Positions 44,799-53,799 of a DNA stretch of 64,000 nt are shown here, one piece after another. The stretch covers positions 124,001 to 188,000 of the forward strand of contig NZ_CANMIO010000001.1 of the NCBI RefSeq assembly GCF_947497935.1. Reading direction: 5' to 3'. Under the pieces are notes generated by a model. It was not told where the DNA came from. It worked only from the letters and a program-made list of their open reading frames with translations, and searched no databases. This DNA comes from an uncultured Shewanella sp. GTDB taxonomy: Bacteria > Pseudomonadota > Gammaproteobacteria > Enterobacterales > Shewanellaceae. The number at the start of each line of letters is the position of its first letter. Positions within the stretch are counted from its first letter, which is position 1. A program made the translations under genes and the position numbers.

Positions 44799-45359
44799 AT
44801 GTCAGAGAAACGCTTTATTACCGCACAGGAATTGCTAGAGGATTCATTTCGTTTAGCGGCGCAAGTTTATGAAAGTGGCTTCCGTCCACAGTTTATCGTG
44901 GGTATTTGGCGTGGCGGCGCTCCAATTGGCATCGCTGTTCAAGAGTTCTTTGACTTTAAGAAAGTTGAAACCGACCACATTGCAGTACGTACTTCGTCTT
45001 ACTACGGCATCAATAAGCAGAGTAAGCAGATCAAGGTTCATGGCCTACATTACATCGTAGAAAATGCTAACGCTGGTGATGGTCTACTGATTGTCGATGA
45101 CGTGTTTGATTCAGGTCGCAGTATCCATGCTCTGATGGAAAACTTAAGCGATCTAATGCGCCTGAATATGCCAAAGGATGTGCGTATTGCCTGCCCATAT
45201 TACAAGCCACAAAATACGGCTGTCCCATTAAAGCCAGACTATTTCATTCATGAATCTGATGAGTGGTTAGTGTTCCCACACGAAGTCTCTGGTTTGTCTG
45301 CAGAAGAGCTTGCCGAAGGTAAAGGCGACTTGAAGAACATTAAAGACCTGTTCGTTTAA
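44799..45359 (+). CDS. Type I phosphoribosyltransferase (hypoxanthine/xanthine type)
   Basis: A 186-residue cytoplasmic PRTase. The PRPP-binding loop is LLIVDDVFDSGRSIHAL, and FIVGIWRGGAPIGIAVQEFF carries the phosphate loop. The remaining sequence (KVETDHIAVRTSSYYG, DVRIACPYYKPQNTAVPLKPDYFIHESDEWLVFPHE) matches the bacterial purine PRTase-like family annotated as hypoxanthine or xanthine phosphoribosyltransferase, shorter in the hood region than E. coli Hpt. The base specificity is not proven by sequence. Single gene with its own terminator; nothing purine-related is adjacent. Confidence 0.8.
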   Translation: MSEKRFITAQELLEDSFRLAAQVYESGFRPQFIVGIWRGGAPIGIAVQEFFDFKKVETDHIAVRTSSYYGINKQSKQIKVHGLHYIVENANAGDGLLIVDDVFDSGRSIHALMENLSDLMRLNMPKDVRIACPYYKPQNTAVPLKPDYFIHESDEWLVFPHEVSGLSAEELAEGKGDLKNIKDLFV

Positions 45360-45384
45360 GGTTTATAGCGCTTGAATTAGCAGT

Positions 45385-45411
45385 AAAAAGCCACCGAGAG
45401 GTGGCTTTTTT
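45385..45411 (+). terminator. Terminator of the phosphoribosyltransferase gene
   Basis: AAAAAGCCACC and GGTGGCTTTTTT form a perfect stem with loop GAGA and a T-tract. Confidence 0.92.
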
Positions 45412-45414
45412 GTT

Positions 45415-45700
45415 TGAAAAGAAGGGCCTAGGACCTAGGATCTAGGGCGCTTCGCTGCGAGGGCGGGCTTTGCCCTGCTAGGAACAGCGAAAGCCAAAAA
45501 ACAAGGTCCGAGGAAAAGCAGGTCTAGGAAGAGCAAAGATGGTAACAGCGACCGCTCTGCGGCCTAGGGAACATGACTGCGTCACTTACGGAACGCTGCG
45601 CTTACGCAAAAGCTCGGAAAAGCAGGGAGCAGAGAAGTGGGCATTACGATGCTTTGCTTTTTCTAAGGCCTAGAACCTAGAACCTTATTCTCCTGCTTTT
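45415..45700. repeat. Mosaic palindromic intergenic element, copy D
   Basis: Opens GAAAAGAAGGGCCTAGG and closes with CCTAGAACCTAGAACC. Internal parts include GGGCGCTTCGCTGCGAGG, GGGCGGGCTTTGCCCTGC, AAAAGCAGG repeats and TTTCTAAGGCCTAGAACC. It starts right after the terminator of the upstream gene and ends at the stop of the small minus-strand gene at 45709. Confidence 0.72.
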
Positions 45701-45708
45701 CTTAGCTC

Positions 45709-45921
45709 CTAAAGCTTATCGATCTCATCTTTGAGCTGATAAGACTTGTCTGTCACTATCTGCTCCAGCGTGCCAACTCGCTCTCTTAACTTTTCTAGTT
45801 CGTTGTTAATACTCACTAATTCATCGAGCTCGACTCGACCTTTATGTTTGTTGTATTCCTTAAAAGCGGCGATTACAAACACGCCTATGATAGCCAATGC
45901 GGCAACCGTGAAGGGTCCCAT
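45709..45921 (-). CDS. Small one-TM coiled-coil protein, PspB-like
   Basis: A 70-residue protein: an N-terminal transmembrane helix (FTVAALAIIGVFVIAAF), a basic stretch YNKHKGR, then a coiled coil (LDELVSINNELEKLRERVGT) ending LEQIVTDKSYQLKDEIDKL. Size, topology and the LRERVGTLEQIV phrase resemble PspB of the phage-shock system, but no pspA, pspC or pspF is nearby. AAGGAG at ideal spacing before the ATG supports expression. It is isolated between mosaic elements D and E, so it may have no operon partners. Function is inferred only by resemblance. Confidence 0.65.
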   Translation of the reverse strand: MGPFTVAALAIIGVFVIAAFKEYNKHKGRVELDELVSINNELEKLRERVGTLEQIVTDKSYQLKDEIDKL

Positions 45922-45957
45922 ATGTCGCTCCTTGATGAGTAAACAGCTACTAAATTA

Positions 45958-46373
45958 TAGCGGCAAAAGCAGACAAGCAGGTTCTAGGGAAAGAAGGTTC
46001 TAGGGAGAGCAAAGTTTTAGGACCTAGGACCTAAGCTCTTCACTTGTTGTTTTTCATAGGCTCTAGAGCACTGGTAAACTCGCTGCGAGGGCGCTTCGCG
46101 GCTAAAGCGGACTTGGTCCAGCTAGAAGGTCATGGGATTACATTCAGCTTTTATGTTTTTGGCTTTGTAATCCGGTGTAGGTTGGGCTTTAGCCCATCAA
46201 GCTTTACCTATTTACAATGGATGTTCCTGCTTTTTTGTAAAAGCGACGGCATAAATGCCGACCTACATTAAAACAAGGTCCTAGGAAAAGCAGTGGCGAG
46301 GTTAAAGCAAACAAGTGGACATCACGATGCTTTTGCTTTTGTTTTTCCTAGGACCTAGTACCTTCTCTTAAAC
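45958..46373. repeat. Mosaic palindromic intergenic element, copy E
   Basis: Starts with AAGCAGGTTCTAGGGAAAG and GAAGGTTCTAGGG, ends CCTAGGACCTAGTACCTTC plus TCTTAAA. Contains GGCGCTTCGCGGC, GCGGACTTGGTCCAGC and a REPIN at 46176-46267. It fills the gap between the PspB-like gene promoter and the end of the aminopeptidase gene. Confidence 0.72.
46176..46267. repeat. REPIN-like paired hairpin, long copy
   Basis: TGTAGGTTGGGCTTTAGCCC at the left and CGGCATAAATGCCGACCTACA at the right, with inverted TGTAGGT/ACCTACA tips and about 46 bases between the hairpins. These are the same two units as at 4182-4232, but with a longer spacer and in the opposite orientation. Confidence 0.75.
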
Positions 46374-46386
46374 CTTCGAACCCGTA

Positions 46387-49071
46387 CTAATGCTTCATTT
46401 TCGACTTTATTAATAAACACTTCTGCTCGTGTTGCACAGCCTCTTTAAGGGCGCGTAGGCTGGCATCTGACAGTATGGTTTCTGGTAATGTCTCTGCTAA
46501 TGATGCCCTAGTCTGGGCTGCTTCACTCGAATCAATCAGACGTTGTAATCGACTGGTATTAGCATAGCTGCACTCTGTTGGGATCAATGTCTTGTTATAG
46601 CTGCGCATAAAGACGGGATCATGTGTTTTTCCTATCTGTGCTAGCGTATCGAGTCGCTGTTCAGCCGTTGCGGCGCTCAGTAACTTCTGCTCGCTTGGAT
46701 ACAGGTTTTCCATCACGGTGCGCATCTTGGCAAAAGGTAGATTTGTGGGTTGCTGAATTCGATTTAACCACTGGCGTTTCTTAGCGGCTTGGGGGCGAAC
46801 GACCTGTGCGGCTAATGCCGATTTTTGTCCGCTATCAGAGTTATCTGCCGCGCGCTCTTTATTGAGCCAGTAGCGACCATTGCGGTGATCAAAGCGGTTA
46901 AGGTGAATTACCATCTGCCAGCGTAGATCTTGGTCCAGCTCAATCCCTTTAATGCTAGCCGTTTGTTTGAGTAGGGCATCCATATGATCTAAGGCATCGC
47001 TGCTGCGGCCAAACTCAATATAAATCGCCAACCAGCGACGCTGAATATCACGGTTACCTTTGTTGACCATCACCTTTCTAAGGCTCATCTGTTCAATTGC
47101 TCTTATCGCTTGTTTGGCATAGCGTTGATTACTCGGATCCATTTTGTCTAAGTAAATCCGAGCGCTCGATAGACTGGTTAAAACCTGATCTAAGATGGTG
47201 AGATCTCGCTCTCCGGGTAAATTGATGAGCACTGTGCCTATGTAATCATTTAACGATAAATTGCCATTTTCAACGCCGTCCCACAGGCTTTGCCACAACA
47301 TGGAACGCAGTAGCGGATCTTCAACCGAGGATAGATTAGCTCGGGCAGTCTTAAAAGAGGTCGAGTCTAAACTGACTTTAACAAAGCCCCAGTCTTGATA
47401 GTTAGGATAGACGAGTGCGGGGCAGTGAAGGCCGATAACTTGCTTAACTTCTGTCTTTTCGCCGCTATAGATAACGGGAACGCTGATATTATGGTGCAAA
47501 CGGTTTCGACCTTGGGTAAATAGGCCTAAGAGTACTTTTTGCTCTCTAAGAGTTGGCAAGGCACTACTTGGAGCGGTTTGCTTGAGATTAAAGCTGCTGA
47601 TCCTGCCATTGCTGCAACTAAATTCGGCCTGCAGGGTGTTGACACCGGCATGGTATAGCCAGTCTTGGCTCCATTGGCCTAAGTCCCGTTTCGCGGCCTG
47701 CTCTAGGCTGGTAATAAAGTCTTTTAGCTCAGCGTTTTGATAACTGTACTGAGTCAGGTAGTTGTGCACCCCTTGTTGAAATGTTTTCTCGCCAATAAGG
47801 TGGTTCAGCTGTTTCAGTGTTGATGCGCCCTTGGAGTAGGTGATGGCGTCGATATTATCAAAGGCGTTTTGACTGCTGGTGACGGGGACCTCGATAGGGT
47901 GAGTACTGGCTAAACTATCCTGTTGATAAGCAGCTTGTTTGTTCTTGGCGTAAAAACTGCGCCAAGCATGGCCAAACTCTTCTATCTGGCTGGTGGCCAT
48001 AGTTCCCATAAATGAAGCGAAGCTCTCGTTTAGCCATAGGCCGTTCCACCACTTCATGGTAATGAGATTGCCAAACCATTGGTGCGCCATCTCATGCATG
48101 ATGACACTGGCTAGACGTTGCTTCTCAGTAGTCGTCATCTTGCTATTTGATAAAAAACGACTCTCGCTAAAGGTGACTGCAGCGGCGTTCTCCATCGCAC
48201 CATAGAGAAAGTCAGGCACTAAGACTTGATCGTACTTGTTAAATGGATAAGGGATCCCAAAGTAGCTGTCGAAGAAGGTTAAACCCTGTTGAGTGTAGTT
48301 AAACCAGTCTTGCTCATTGACCTGCTTTGCAACGGACTGCCTCGCAAATAAACGTAATGGATACTTACCTGAGCTATCTTGCCACTCATAGTAAGGGCCA
48401 GCGTGCATCGAGAAATTATAGGGGCTGAGCTTAGGTGACTGAGGAAATATCCAACGGCGCTGCTCGCCTTGAGCGCTAACCGAGGTCTCCCTCATGGCGC
48501 TGATCACTGTCCACTCTTTTGGTGCCGTTACCGATAGTGTGTAAGTCGCCTTAAGATCGGGCTGATCGAACACGGCAAACATCTGCTGCGCAGCCGCGGG
48601 CTCAAAATGAGAGTACAGGTAGACCTTGTCATCGACGGGATCGACAAAGCGATGTAGCCCCTCACCATTGTTGCTGTAGTCACGAGTAAATGCGACTTCA
48701 ATCGTATTACTGCCACTGTTGAGTAAACGAGGGTTAAGCGTAATGTAGCTATTGTTGTAGTTTGGGTAGAGTTTTTTGCCGTTGATGATGAAGCTGTTTA
48801 TGGTCGCTTGGTTGAGGTCTAAAGTGAGTGGATATTCGGTATCACTGAGCTCAAAGCTGACCTTATTTATGGCATTAAAGCGTTGCTGCTCGGTTAAGGT
48901 AAAGTCGAGATCATAATGCAGATTTGAAATTCGCTCCGAACGTGCAGCGGCCACTTGCTGGCTAATATAGGGAGTGGCATCACGCTCTATATTAACTGGG
49001 TTACCGCTAGCATTTGAGGTAATCAAAGAGCAAAACAGAGCGGCGGTAAAGCCTATAAACGGCAACTTCAA
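46387..49071 (-). CDS. Exported M1-family metallo-aminopeptidase
   Basis: An 894-residue zinc aminopeptidase. A signal peptide (FIGFTAALFCSLITSNASG) sends it to the periplasm or outside, unlike cytoplasmic PepN. Domains: N-terminal beta saddle, catalytic thermolysin-like domain with GAMEN at 291-295 and HEMAHQW at 326-332 with the third zinc ligand Glu349 in NESFASF, then an ERAP1-like helical C-terminal domain. It probably removes N-terminal residues from peptides for nutrition. It is a single gene between repeat element E and a bidirectional terminator. Confidence 0.92.
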   Translation of the reverse strand: MKLPFIGFTAALFCSLITSNASGNPVNIERDATPYISQQVAAARSERISNLHYDLDFTLTEQQRFNAINKVSFELSDTEYPLTLDLNQATINSFIINGKKLYPNYNNSYITLNPRLLNSGSNTIEVAFTRDYSNNGEGLHRFVDPVDDKVYLYSHFEPAAAQQMFAVFDQPDLKATYTLSVTAPKEWTVISAMRETSVSAQGEQRRWIFPQSPKLSPYNFSMHAGPYYEWQDSSGKYPLRLFARQSVAKQVNEQDWFNYTQQGLTFFDSYFGIPYPFNKYDQVLVPDFLYGAMENAAAVTFSESRFLSNSKMTTTEKQRLASVIMHEMAHQWFGNLITMKWWNGLWLNESFASFMGTMATSQIEEFGHAWRSFYAKNKQAAYQQDSLASTHPIEVPVTSSQNAFDNIDAITYSKGASTLKQLNHLIGEKTFQQGVHNYLTQYSYQNAELKDFITSLEQAAKRDLGQWSQDWLYHAGVNTLQAEFSCSNGRISSFNLKQTAPSSALPTLREQKVLLGLFTQGRNRLHHNISVPVIYSGEKTEVKQVIGLHCPALVYPNYQDWGFVKVSLDSTSFKTARANLSSVEDPLLRSMLWQSLWDGVENGNLSLNDYIGTVLINLPGERDLTILDQVLTSLSSARIYLDKMDPSNQRYAKQAIRAIEQMSLRKVMVNKGNRDIQRRWLAIYIEFGRSSDALDHMDALLKQTASIKGIELDQDLRWQMVIHLNRFDHRNGRYWLNKERAADNSDSGQKSALAAQVVRPQAAKKRQWLNRIQQPTNLPFAKMRTVMENLYPSEQKLLSAATAEQRLDTLAQIGKTHDPVFMRSYNKTLIPTECSYANTSRLQRLIDSSEAAQTRASLAETLPETILSDASLRALKEAVQHEQKCLLIKSKMKH

Positions 49072-49227
49072 AACAGCATCCTTAATATTAAACTTAATGG
49101 ACTTTAGCCCTTATTATTTTCTAAACTTTTGTCTGCCTTTTAAATAGCCTTGGCTCACGAGCAGAAAGGCCATAAGTTACCTTATTTCCAGTTGCTGAAG
49201 AAGCATTAAAATGCTCAATTTTAGCCA

Positions 49228-49260
49228 ATAAAAAAGCCAGCATCTCGCTGGCTTTTTTAT
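49228..49260. terminator. Terminator between lpoB and the aminopeptidase gene
   Basis: AATAAAAAAGCCAGC and GCTGGCTTTTTTATT pair almost completely around ATCTC; symmetric, and well placed to end the lpoB transcript, which runs toward it on the minus strand. Confidence 0.88.
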
Positions 49261-49283
49261 TGGAGGGTAAATCCGTTACATAA

Positions 49284-49877
49284 TTATAGGCCTAAGAATG
49301 ACTTAGACTTAACCTTGCGGATCTCTTTCTCGTCAGACCATTCGATTAGGCCTGTTTCTAGGTCCATTAAACGCATGGTCATCTTGTAGTAAACGTCTTT
49401 AGTGCTGCCATCTTGCTTAACGATGCTAGATAGGTTGCCGTATAGCATGAACTGGGCACCAATTTGACGACCGAAGTTTATCGCAGTTGATGGATCAACC
49501 ATGCCAGAGTTGTTTTGGTAGTCTAACTGCTTACGCACTGAGTCCACTTTTGTCATATCGATAAAGCGGAATTTACCCGAACGTAGTAGCTTGTTGCTGA
49601 TTGAGTCGGTAACCGATTCAGTATCGATATGCTCAGAGGTTTTGTTCTTGATCTTATCGACGAAGATGATTGGGCGATCGTTGGCAGTCATCGCCACCAC
49701 TGGTGGGAAGGTCAGCATGCTGTCGACCATCTTAGCGGCAATCGCTTGAAGATCGGTTGAGCCGAAGTTCTCGTTAACGGTTTCCACTTCTGTGGCATCA
49801 CCGTATTCAACTTTTGATTGGCAGGCAGATAAACCGATAACTGCTGCAAGAATAAAAATGACTTTAAATTGTTTCAT
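49284..49877 (-). CDS. lpoB: Penicillin-binding protein activator LpoB
   Basis: Outer-membrane lipoprotein that reaches through the peptidoglycan to stimulate PBP1b. ATG 49877 gives MKQFKVIFILAAVIGLSAC with the lipidated Cys19; the in-frame ATG four codons earlier contains the ribosome-binding sequence and was rejected. The 197-residue length and the phrases TNDRPIIFVDKIKNKTSEHIDT-like NDRPIIFVDKIKNKTSEHID, FRFIDMTKVDSVRKQLDYQ and FMLYGNLSSIVKQDG match LpoB. It directly follows a COG3014 lipoprotein gene with a 23-base gap, a pairing common in Vibrio and Shewanella; the ycfL gene often found between them is missing. Confidence 0.9.
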   Translation of the reverse strand: MKQFKVIFILAAVIGLSACQSKVEYGDATEVETVNENFGSTDLQAIAAKMVDSMLTFPPVVAMTANDRPIIFVDKIKNKTSEHIDTESVTDSISNKLLRSGKFRFIDMTKVDSVRKQLDYQNNSGMVDPSTAINFGRQIGAQFMLYGNLSSIVKQDGSTKDVYYKMTMRLMDLETGLIEWSDEKEIRKVKSKSFLGL

Positions 49878-49900
49878 AGTAAGTTCCATACAAGTGATAG

Positions 49901-51268
49901 CTAAATGATTATTGAATAAAAACGGGTGTAATTACCAGTGTCAATTACCCAGACTAAGGTTGTACGTCCACTTTTGACTTCAATGGGGTCGGCTGGATTG
50001 TTGTCTAGCATGAGTGAATAACGACCTGGTTTTATATAGGTGCGGGCGAGTTGTGCCTGCTCAGGCAAGGTTAACCAGCTGCGTCTATCGGCTTGTTCGC
50101 TGACGACGTTAAAAATCTGCATGGCGATAGAGGCGTAATCGATGTCATTGTTGCGTTTCTTGGTTTCACTCTCGACGCTTCGAGCCATCTCAGATTTTGC
50201 ATAGATCCGTGCGGCTTGCCTAACGAGCGCTGCGGGAAGCTCCTCTTTGAGAGCGGTAATGGCTAAGGCATCGATATTGGCTAAGGGGGCAGTTTTTAGC
50301 ACTGTACCTAAGCCTTGAATTTGCCCCTGCCTGACGGGCTGCCTATTAGGGTAGTAGGTGGCTAACGACGCCGTCTGCCAATTACCGTGAATGGTAAAAG
50401 GCACGGTGAAACTCTGTTTCTCCGGTACGAAGCCACGCTCAAGCATCACGATGATCTGGCCATCCCCTTTGTTCGGCAATACTGCATCCCCCCAACGTCG
50501 CTTAAATTCATCGTACTGCGGCATAGAGAGTTGCTTGGCGAGTCTGACTAGATCTTTCTGCAGGTAGGGGTTATTAGGGGTGATCTGCGCCGCCTTTCGA
50601 TAGTCGATGAAGGCATCGTTAGGCTCTCCTAGTATCTCATGCAGCATGCCTGTTGTGTAATAGCTATAGGCGTTCAAAAAGGAGCTGGTGGTTGTGCCTG
50701 CAGCCTTACTGAGCTTATTCATCTCGGCGTCTATGGTGCCGTTTGCCATGGCTTGTACCGACTTGTTGGACTTTTGGTAGCGGGCCTGCTCTTGGCTTTG
50801 TAGCTCATTGCTGCGGCGCACTTCGACTAGTGCACCCTGGGGATCGCCAGCAAACAGGTAGTTTAGCGCCTGATATTGGTGCAGCATGATGCGCTCATAA
50901 CCTGGGCCGCGATAGGGAATAACATTATCGTTGACGAAAAGGCTACTGGCAGTCGCTCCCGCGTCGCTTAGGCTGAGCTTGGCCTTGTCATCGAATGCGA
51001 GGTAGGCAGATACGGCTTGCTGGTAATATTGTTTACTGGCATCGAAGTTACCGGCTATCTGTGCGCTTCGTCCGGCTTCTTGGGCATAGAGTAAACCATC
51101 GGCCCCATCAATTTTTGACTCAACAATCTGTGCGGCATTTTGTGGGGTGGGTGAATTTAGCTGAGCTTTAACGGGAGCTATTTGAGAAGGGTAATTAATA
51201 AAAATACTGTTAAACGCGCAGCCACTAAGGCTTAGCATCATAGTCGCTAGCAGTAGTAAGCTTCTCAT
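49901..51268 (-). CDS. COG3014-family TPR-like lipoprotein
   Basis: A 455-residue outer-membrane-type lipoprotein with lipobox LSGC (Cys17). The body is helical with TPR-like repeats (AGNFDASKQYYQQAVSAYLA, FAGDPQGALVEVRRSNELQ, LGEPNDAFIDYRKAAQITP), followed by a C-terminal beta-rich part. This is the COG3014 family, whose gene is regularly linked to lpoB. A role in cell-wall synthesis with LpoB is inferred from linkage; no biochemical function is established. First gene of the operon. Confidence 0.85.
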   Translation of the reverse strand: MRSLLLLATMMLSLSGCAFNSIFINYPSQIAPVKAQLNSPTPQNAAQIVESKIDGADGLLYAQEAGRSAQIAGNFDASKQYYQQAVSAYLAFDDKAKLSLSDAGATASSLFVNDNVIPYRGPGYERIMLHQYQALNYLFAGDPQGALVEVRRSNELQSQEQARYQKSNKSVQAMANGTIDAEMNKLSKAAGTTTSSFLNAYSYYTTGMLHEILGEPNDAFIDYRKAAQITPNNPYLQKDLVRLAKQLSMPQYDEFKRRWGDAVLPNKGDGQIIVMLERGFVPEKQSFTVPFTIHGNWQTASLATYYPNRQPVRQGQIQGLGTVLKTAPLANIDALAITALKEELPAALVRQAARIYAKSEMARSVESETKKRNNDIDYASIAMQIFNVVSEQADRRSWLTLPEQAQLARTYIKPGRYSLMLDNNPADPIEVKSGRTTLVWVIDTGNYTRFYSIII

Positions 51269-51555
51269 TTTAGGATCTCATTGATTTGCATTAGTAGCAT
51301 TGTCTTCCTTAAAGCTGACTTTGTCTGGCTAATGAACTCTGAACAACATTGGAGCTGTTGGGCGACTCTATTCAATTATAAATGATTAAAGTAATCATAA
51401 TAAAAACATACAATATTTCAGTACGATATCAAGGCTTTTATAGCGTACCTAAGCTGAACATAAGATGAATATCGTAATCCGATGCTTAAAAAGTACAGGC
51501 TATGTTGTACTCTTTTTACTCGGTTAAATCTACTCATCTTAAGTGGCTTGAACCA

Positions 51556-51768
51556 TTAATAATGGGGAGGAGGTGTTTCTTCTGACTGGCTTGCCATATT
51601 GCTAGGTTCAACGGCTTGTAACTTGCTAAGAAGGAGTCGTAGTTGCTCCTGCTGTGACGCAAGCAAGTTATTGAGTTTAATTACCTGTGTATTGAGCTCT
51701 TCAATGGTGCCGTCTTGAAAGGCAATTTTCATTTCTAGCTCTTCGACTCGATTTTCTAAATTATCCAA
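51556..51768 (-). CDS. slyX: SlyX family protein
   Basis: A small coiled-coil protein of unknown function. The sequence [19 protein letters not shown], then [15 protein letters not shown] and a C-terminal PPPHY tail, is diagnostic of SlyX. The longest frame starts at ATG 51825 but has no ribosome-binding site and adds 19 residues foreign to the family. TTG 51768 has AGAGG five bases upstream and gives the usual length of about 70 residues, so it is preferred. Divergent from fkpA, as in E. coli. Confidence 0.85.
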   Translation of the reverse strand: MDNLENRVEELEMKIAFQDGTIEELNTQVIKLNNLLASQQEQLRLLLSKLQAVEPSNMASQSEETPPPHY

Positions 51769-51825
51769 ATTAACCTCTGATGGATAGGGGATTTCACTTT
51801 CTCTGCGACTGATTTTAAGAGGCAT

Positions 51826-52238
51826 CAGAGATGTTATGGTTATGCAGAGTATACAACGCCTGCCTATCTATAGGGAAACTTGCTTTCTAAAACAATGCAG
51901 GCAATAAAGCTTAATACTGATTGGTATGAATCAGGAACCTGAATGAAAGCTGACAATTGCGCTTACTGAGTGATGTTGAGAATGAACTCGCTCCGATTTT
52001 TGCTGTCTTTAAGGTGACGATTAAGATAATCACTGCTAAGTTAACAGCGAGAAAGCGCTATATTTGGCGAGACAAGTTTAGAGAATCGCTCCATATCCAA
52101 TTGAAGAAGATTGGTTATTACTAGACGAATCGCTTTTAACCAATCTGATTGGAATAACCAATTTAACTAGTATAAAGTGGTTCGCCTAAATAAAAATAAA
52201 GGTTAGTTTAACCACGTGTAAATGCTGAGGAAGCTTTA
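51826..52238. other. Divergent slyX-fkpA intergenic region with hairpin
   Basis: 413 bases. ATTGGTTATT (52110-52119) and AATAACCAAT (52153-52162) form a perfect 10-bp inverted repeat around 33 bases, about 75 bases before the fkpA start; it could be a leader hairpin or an operator. No gene seen. Confidence 0.45.
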
Positions 52239-53012
52239 ATGAAATCGATTTATAAATATTCACTAGTGGCTTTGGCCGTAGTCGGTCTAACGGCGTGTAA
52301 CCAAGAGCAAGCTGTTGCTGTCGATGCCCCTGTAGAATTAAAAACTGAAGCACAAAAAGAAGCTTACAGCGTGGGTGCATCAATCGGTACTTACATGGCT
52401 GGCCATATTAAAGAGCAAGAAGAGCTAGGTCTTAAAGTGGACAGAAGCTTGATCGTGACAGGTTTCAGCGAAGGTCTAAACAGCGAGCTAAAACTGACAC
52501 AAGAAGAGATGCAAACGATTTTGCAAAGCCTTGATGAGAAGCTAAACGAGAAGCGCCAAGCACAGGCTGCAGCTTTAGCTGAAAAGAGCCTAGCTGAAAG
52601 CAAGGCTTTCCTAGAAACTAACAAGGCGAAAGAAGGCGTTGTAACAACAGATTCAGGCCTACAGTATGAAGTGATTACCGAAGGTACAGGTGAAAAGCCT
52701 GTGGCTGCAGACACTGTTAAAGTTCATTACGTTGGTACACTAACTGATGGTACTGAGTTTGATAGCTCAGTTGCACGTGGCGAGCCTGCAACTTTCCCAT
52801 TAAACCGTGTTATTCCAGGTTGGACTGAAGGTGTTCAGTTGATGTCTGTTGGTTCTAAGTACAAGTTTGTTATTCCTGCTGACTTGGCTTACGGCGACCG
52901 TGACACTGGCACTATCCCAGCAAATTCGACACTAGTATTTGAAGTCGAGCTGTTGGATATTCAAAAGGCAGATGCTCCTGTTGCTGAAGCCGATGCGGCT
53001 CACGCACACTAA
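52239..53012 (+). CDS. fkpA: FKBP-type peptidyl-prolyl isomerase FkpA
   Basis: A 257-residue proline isomerase and chaperone of the cell envelope. It opens with a lipoprotein signal ([12 protein letters not shown], Cys20), so unlike E. coli FkpA it is probably membrane-anchored in the periplasm. The N-terminal dimerisation domain ([17 protein letters not shown] to [17 protein letters not shown]) precedes the FKBP fold with [30 protein letters not shown] and [21 protein letters not shown]. Position opposite slyX is conserved with E. coli. Own terminator at 53079. Confidence 0.92.
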   Translation: MKSIYKYSLVALAVVGLTACNQEQAVAVDAPVELKTEAQKEAYSVGASIGTYMAGHIKEQEELGLKVDRSLIVTGFSEGLNSELKLTQEEMQTILQSLDEKLNEKRQAQAAALAEKSLAESKAFLETNKAKEGVVTTDSGLQYEVITEGTGEKPVAADTVKVHYVGTLTDGTEFDSSVARGEPATFPLNRVIPGWTEGVQLMSVGSKYKFVIPADLAYGDRDTGTIPANSTLVFEVELLDIQKADAPVAEADAAHAH

Positions 53013-53078
53013 TTGATGTTCATGACTCATGCTCGATCTTTCGATTGAGTGATGATAGCGACGAAAATTGATAGCATT

Positions 53079-53107
53079 AAAAAAGGACGCATTTAGCGTC
53101 CTTTTTG
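53079..53107 (+). terminator. Terminator of fkpA
   Basis: AAAAAAGGACGC and GCGTCCTTTTT pair around ATTTA; T-tract present. Confidence 0.9.
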
Positions 53108-53319
53108 TTGGCTTTTATCCATCAACTTGTCTTCTGACTAACAATTTCTGTTTGTACTGTTTTTCTCGGTCTTTCTTATGGCTAAAAATTCCTATCTTCA
53201 GCTCTGTTTTTAACCTTAGCGAATACTTGTGTCATTTTATCTTGCGTGAATCGGCGCAAGCATAGAGTTATTGGGTTAAAATGACTTTTAGAAGAGATAT
53301 TTAATTTTTGAGTCCAATT

Positions 53320-53691
53320 ATGGAATACGAGTTTTTACGTAACACGATTACCGACACTGTATTTGCCCGCTTCAGTATGGATCATGAGGCATTAGGCTTT
53401 TGGTTGTCAGAAGAGCTTGCCGACAATAGCGACCTTTATGTCGAGATCTGTCAGCAAATTGCGCGATTACAAAATGGCCAAGGTAATGAGTGGCGTTTGG
53501 TGGGCAAAGCGTTATCGCTTGAATTGGATAGTGAGCAAGCCAGAGTCTTTGCCAATGACATCGAAGATAATGATGATCAAGAATTGGATGAATCCATGTC
53601 ATTTTATGATGGTGAGTCGGAAGCCTTTTGTGGATTAGAAGACTTTTATGAAGTGATAGTGAGTTGGCGTCGTTTCTTAGACGAAAATTGA
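53320..53691 (+). CDS. yacL: UPF0231 family protein YacL
   Basis: A 123-residue acidic protein of unknown function matching E. coli YacL: MEYEFLRNTITDTVFARFSM at the N-terminus, NEWRLVGKALSLELD in the middle, and ESMSFYDGESEAFCGLEDFY near the C-terminus. The longer frame begins at a TTG 12 bases earlier; ATG 53320 gives the family start. No signal or membrane segment. Followed by a terminator and the convergent narP gene. Confidence 0.9.
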   Translation: MEYEFLRNTITDTVFARFSMDHEALGFWLSEELADNSDLYVEICQQIARLQNGQGNEWRLVGKALSLELDSEQARVFANDIEDNDDQELDESMSFYDGESEAFCGLEDFYEVIVSWRRFLDEN

Positions 53692-53730
53692 TTGCCGATC
53701 CTCAGATTTATTTGTAGACAAATAAATACC

Positions 53731-53757
53731 AAAAAGCAGCCGAGTGGCTGCTTTTTT
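53731..53757 (+). terminator. Terminator of yacL
   Basis: AAAAAGCAGCC and GGCTGCTTTTTT form a perfect stem with loop GAGT. Confidence 0.92.
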
Positions 53758-53799
53758 GATCTGACTGGCTATCTTTTTAGAGCCGGTTTGCTATCAGTC

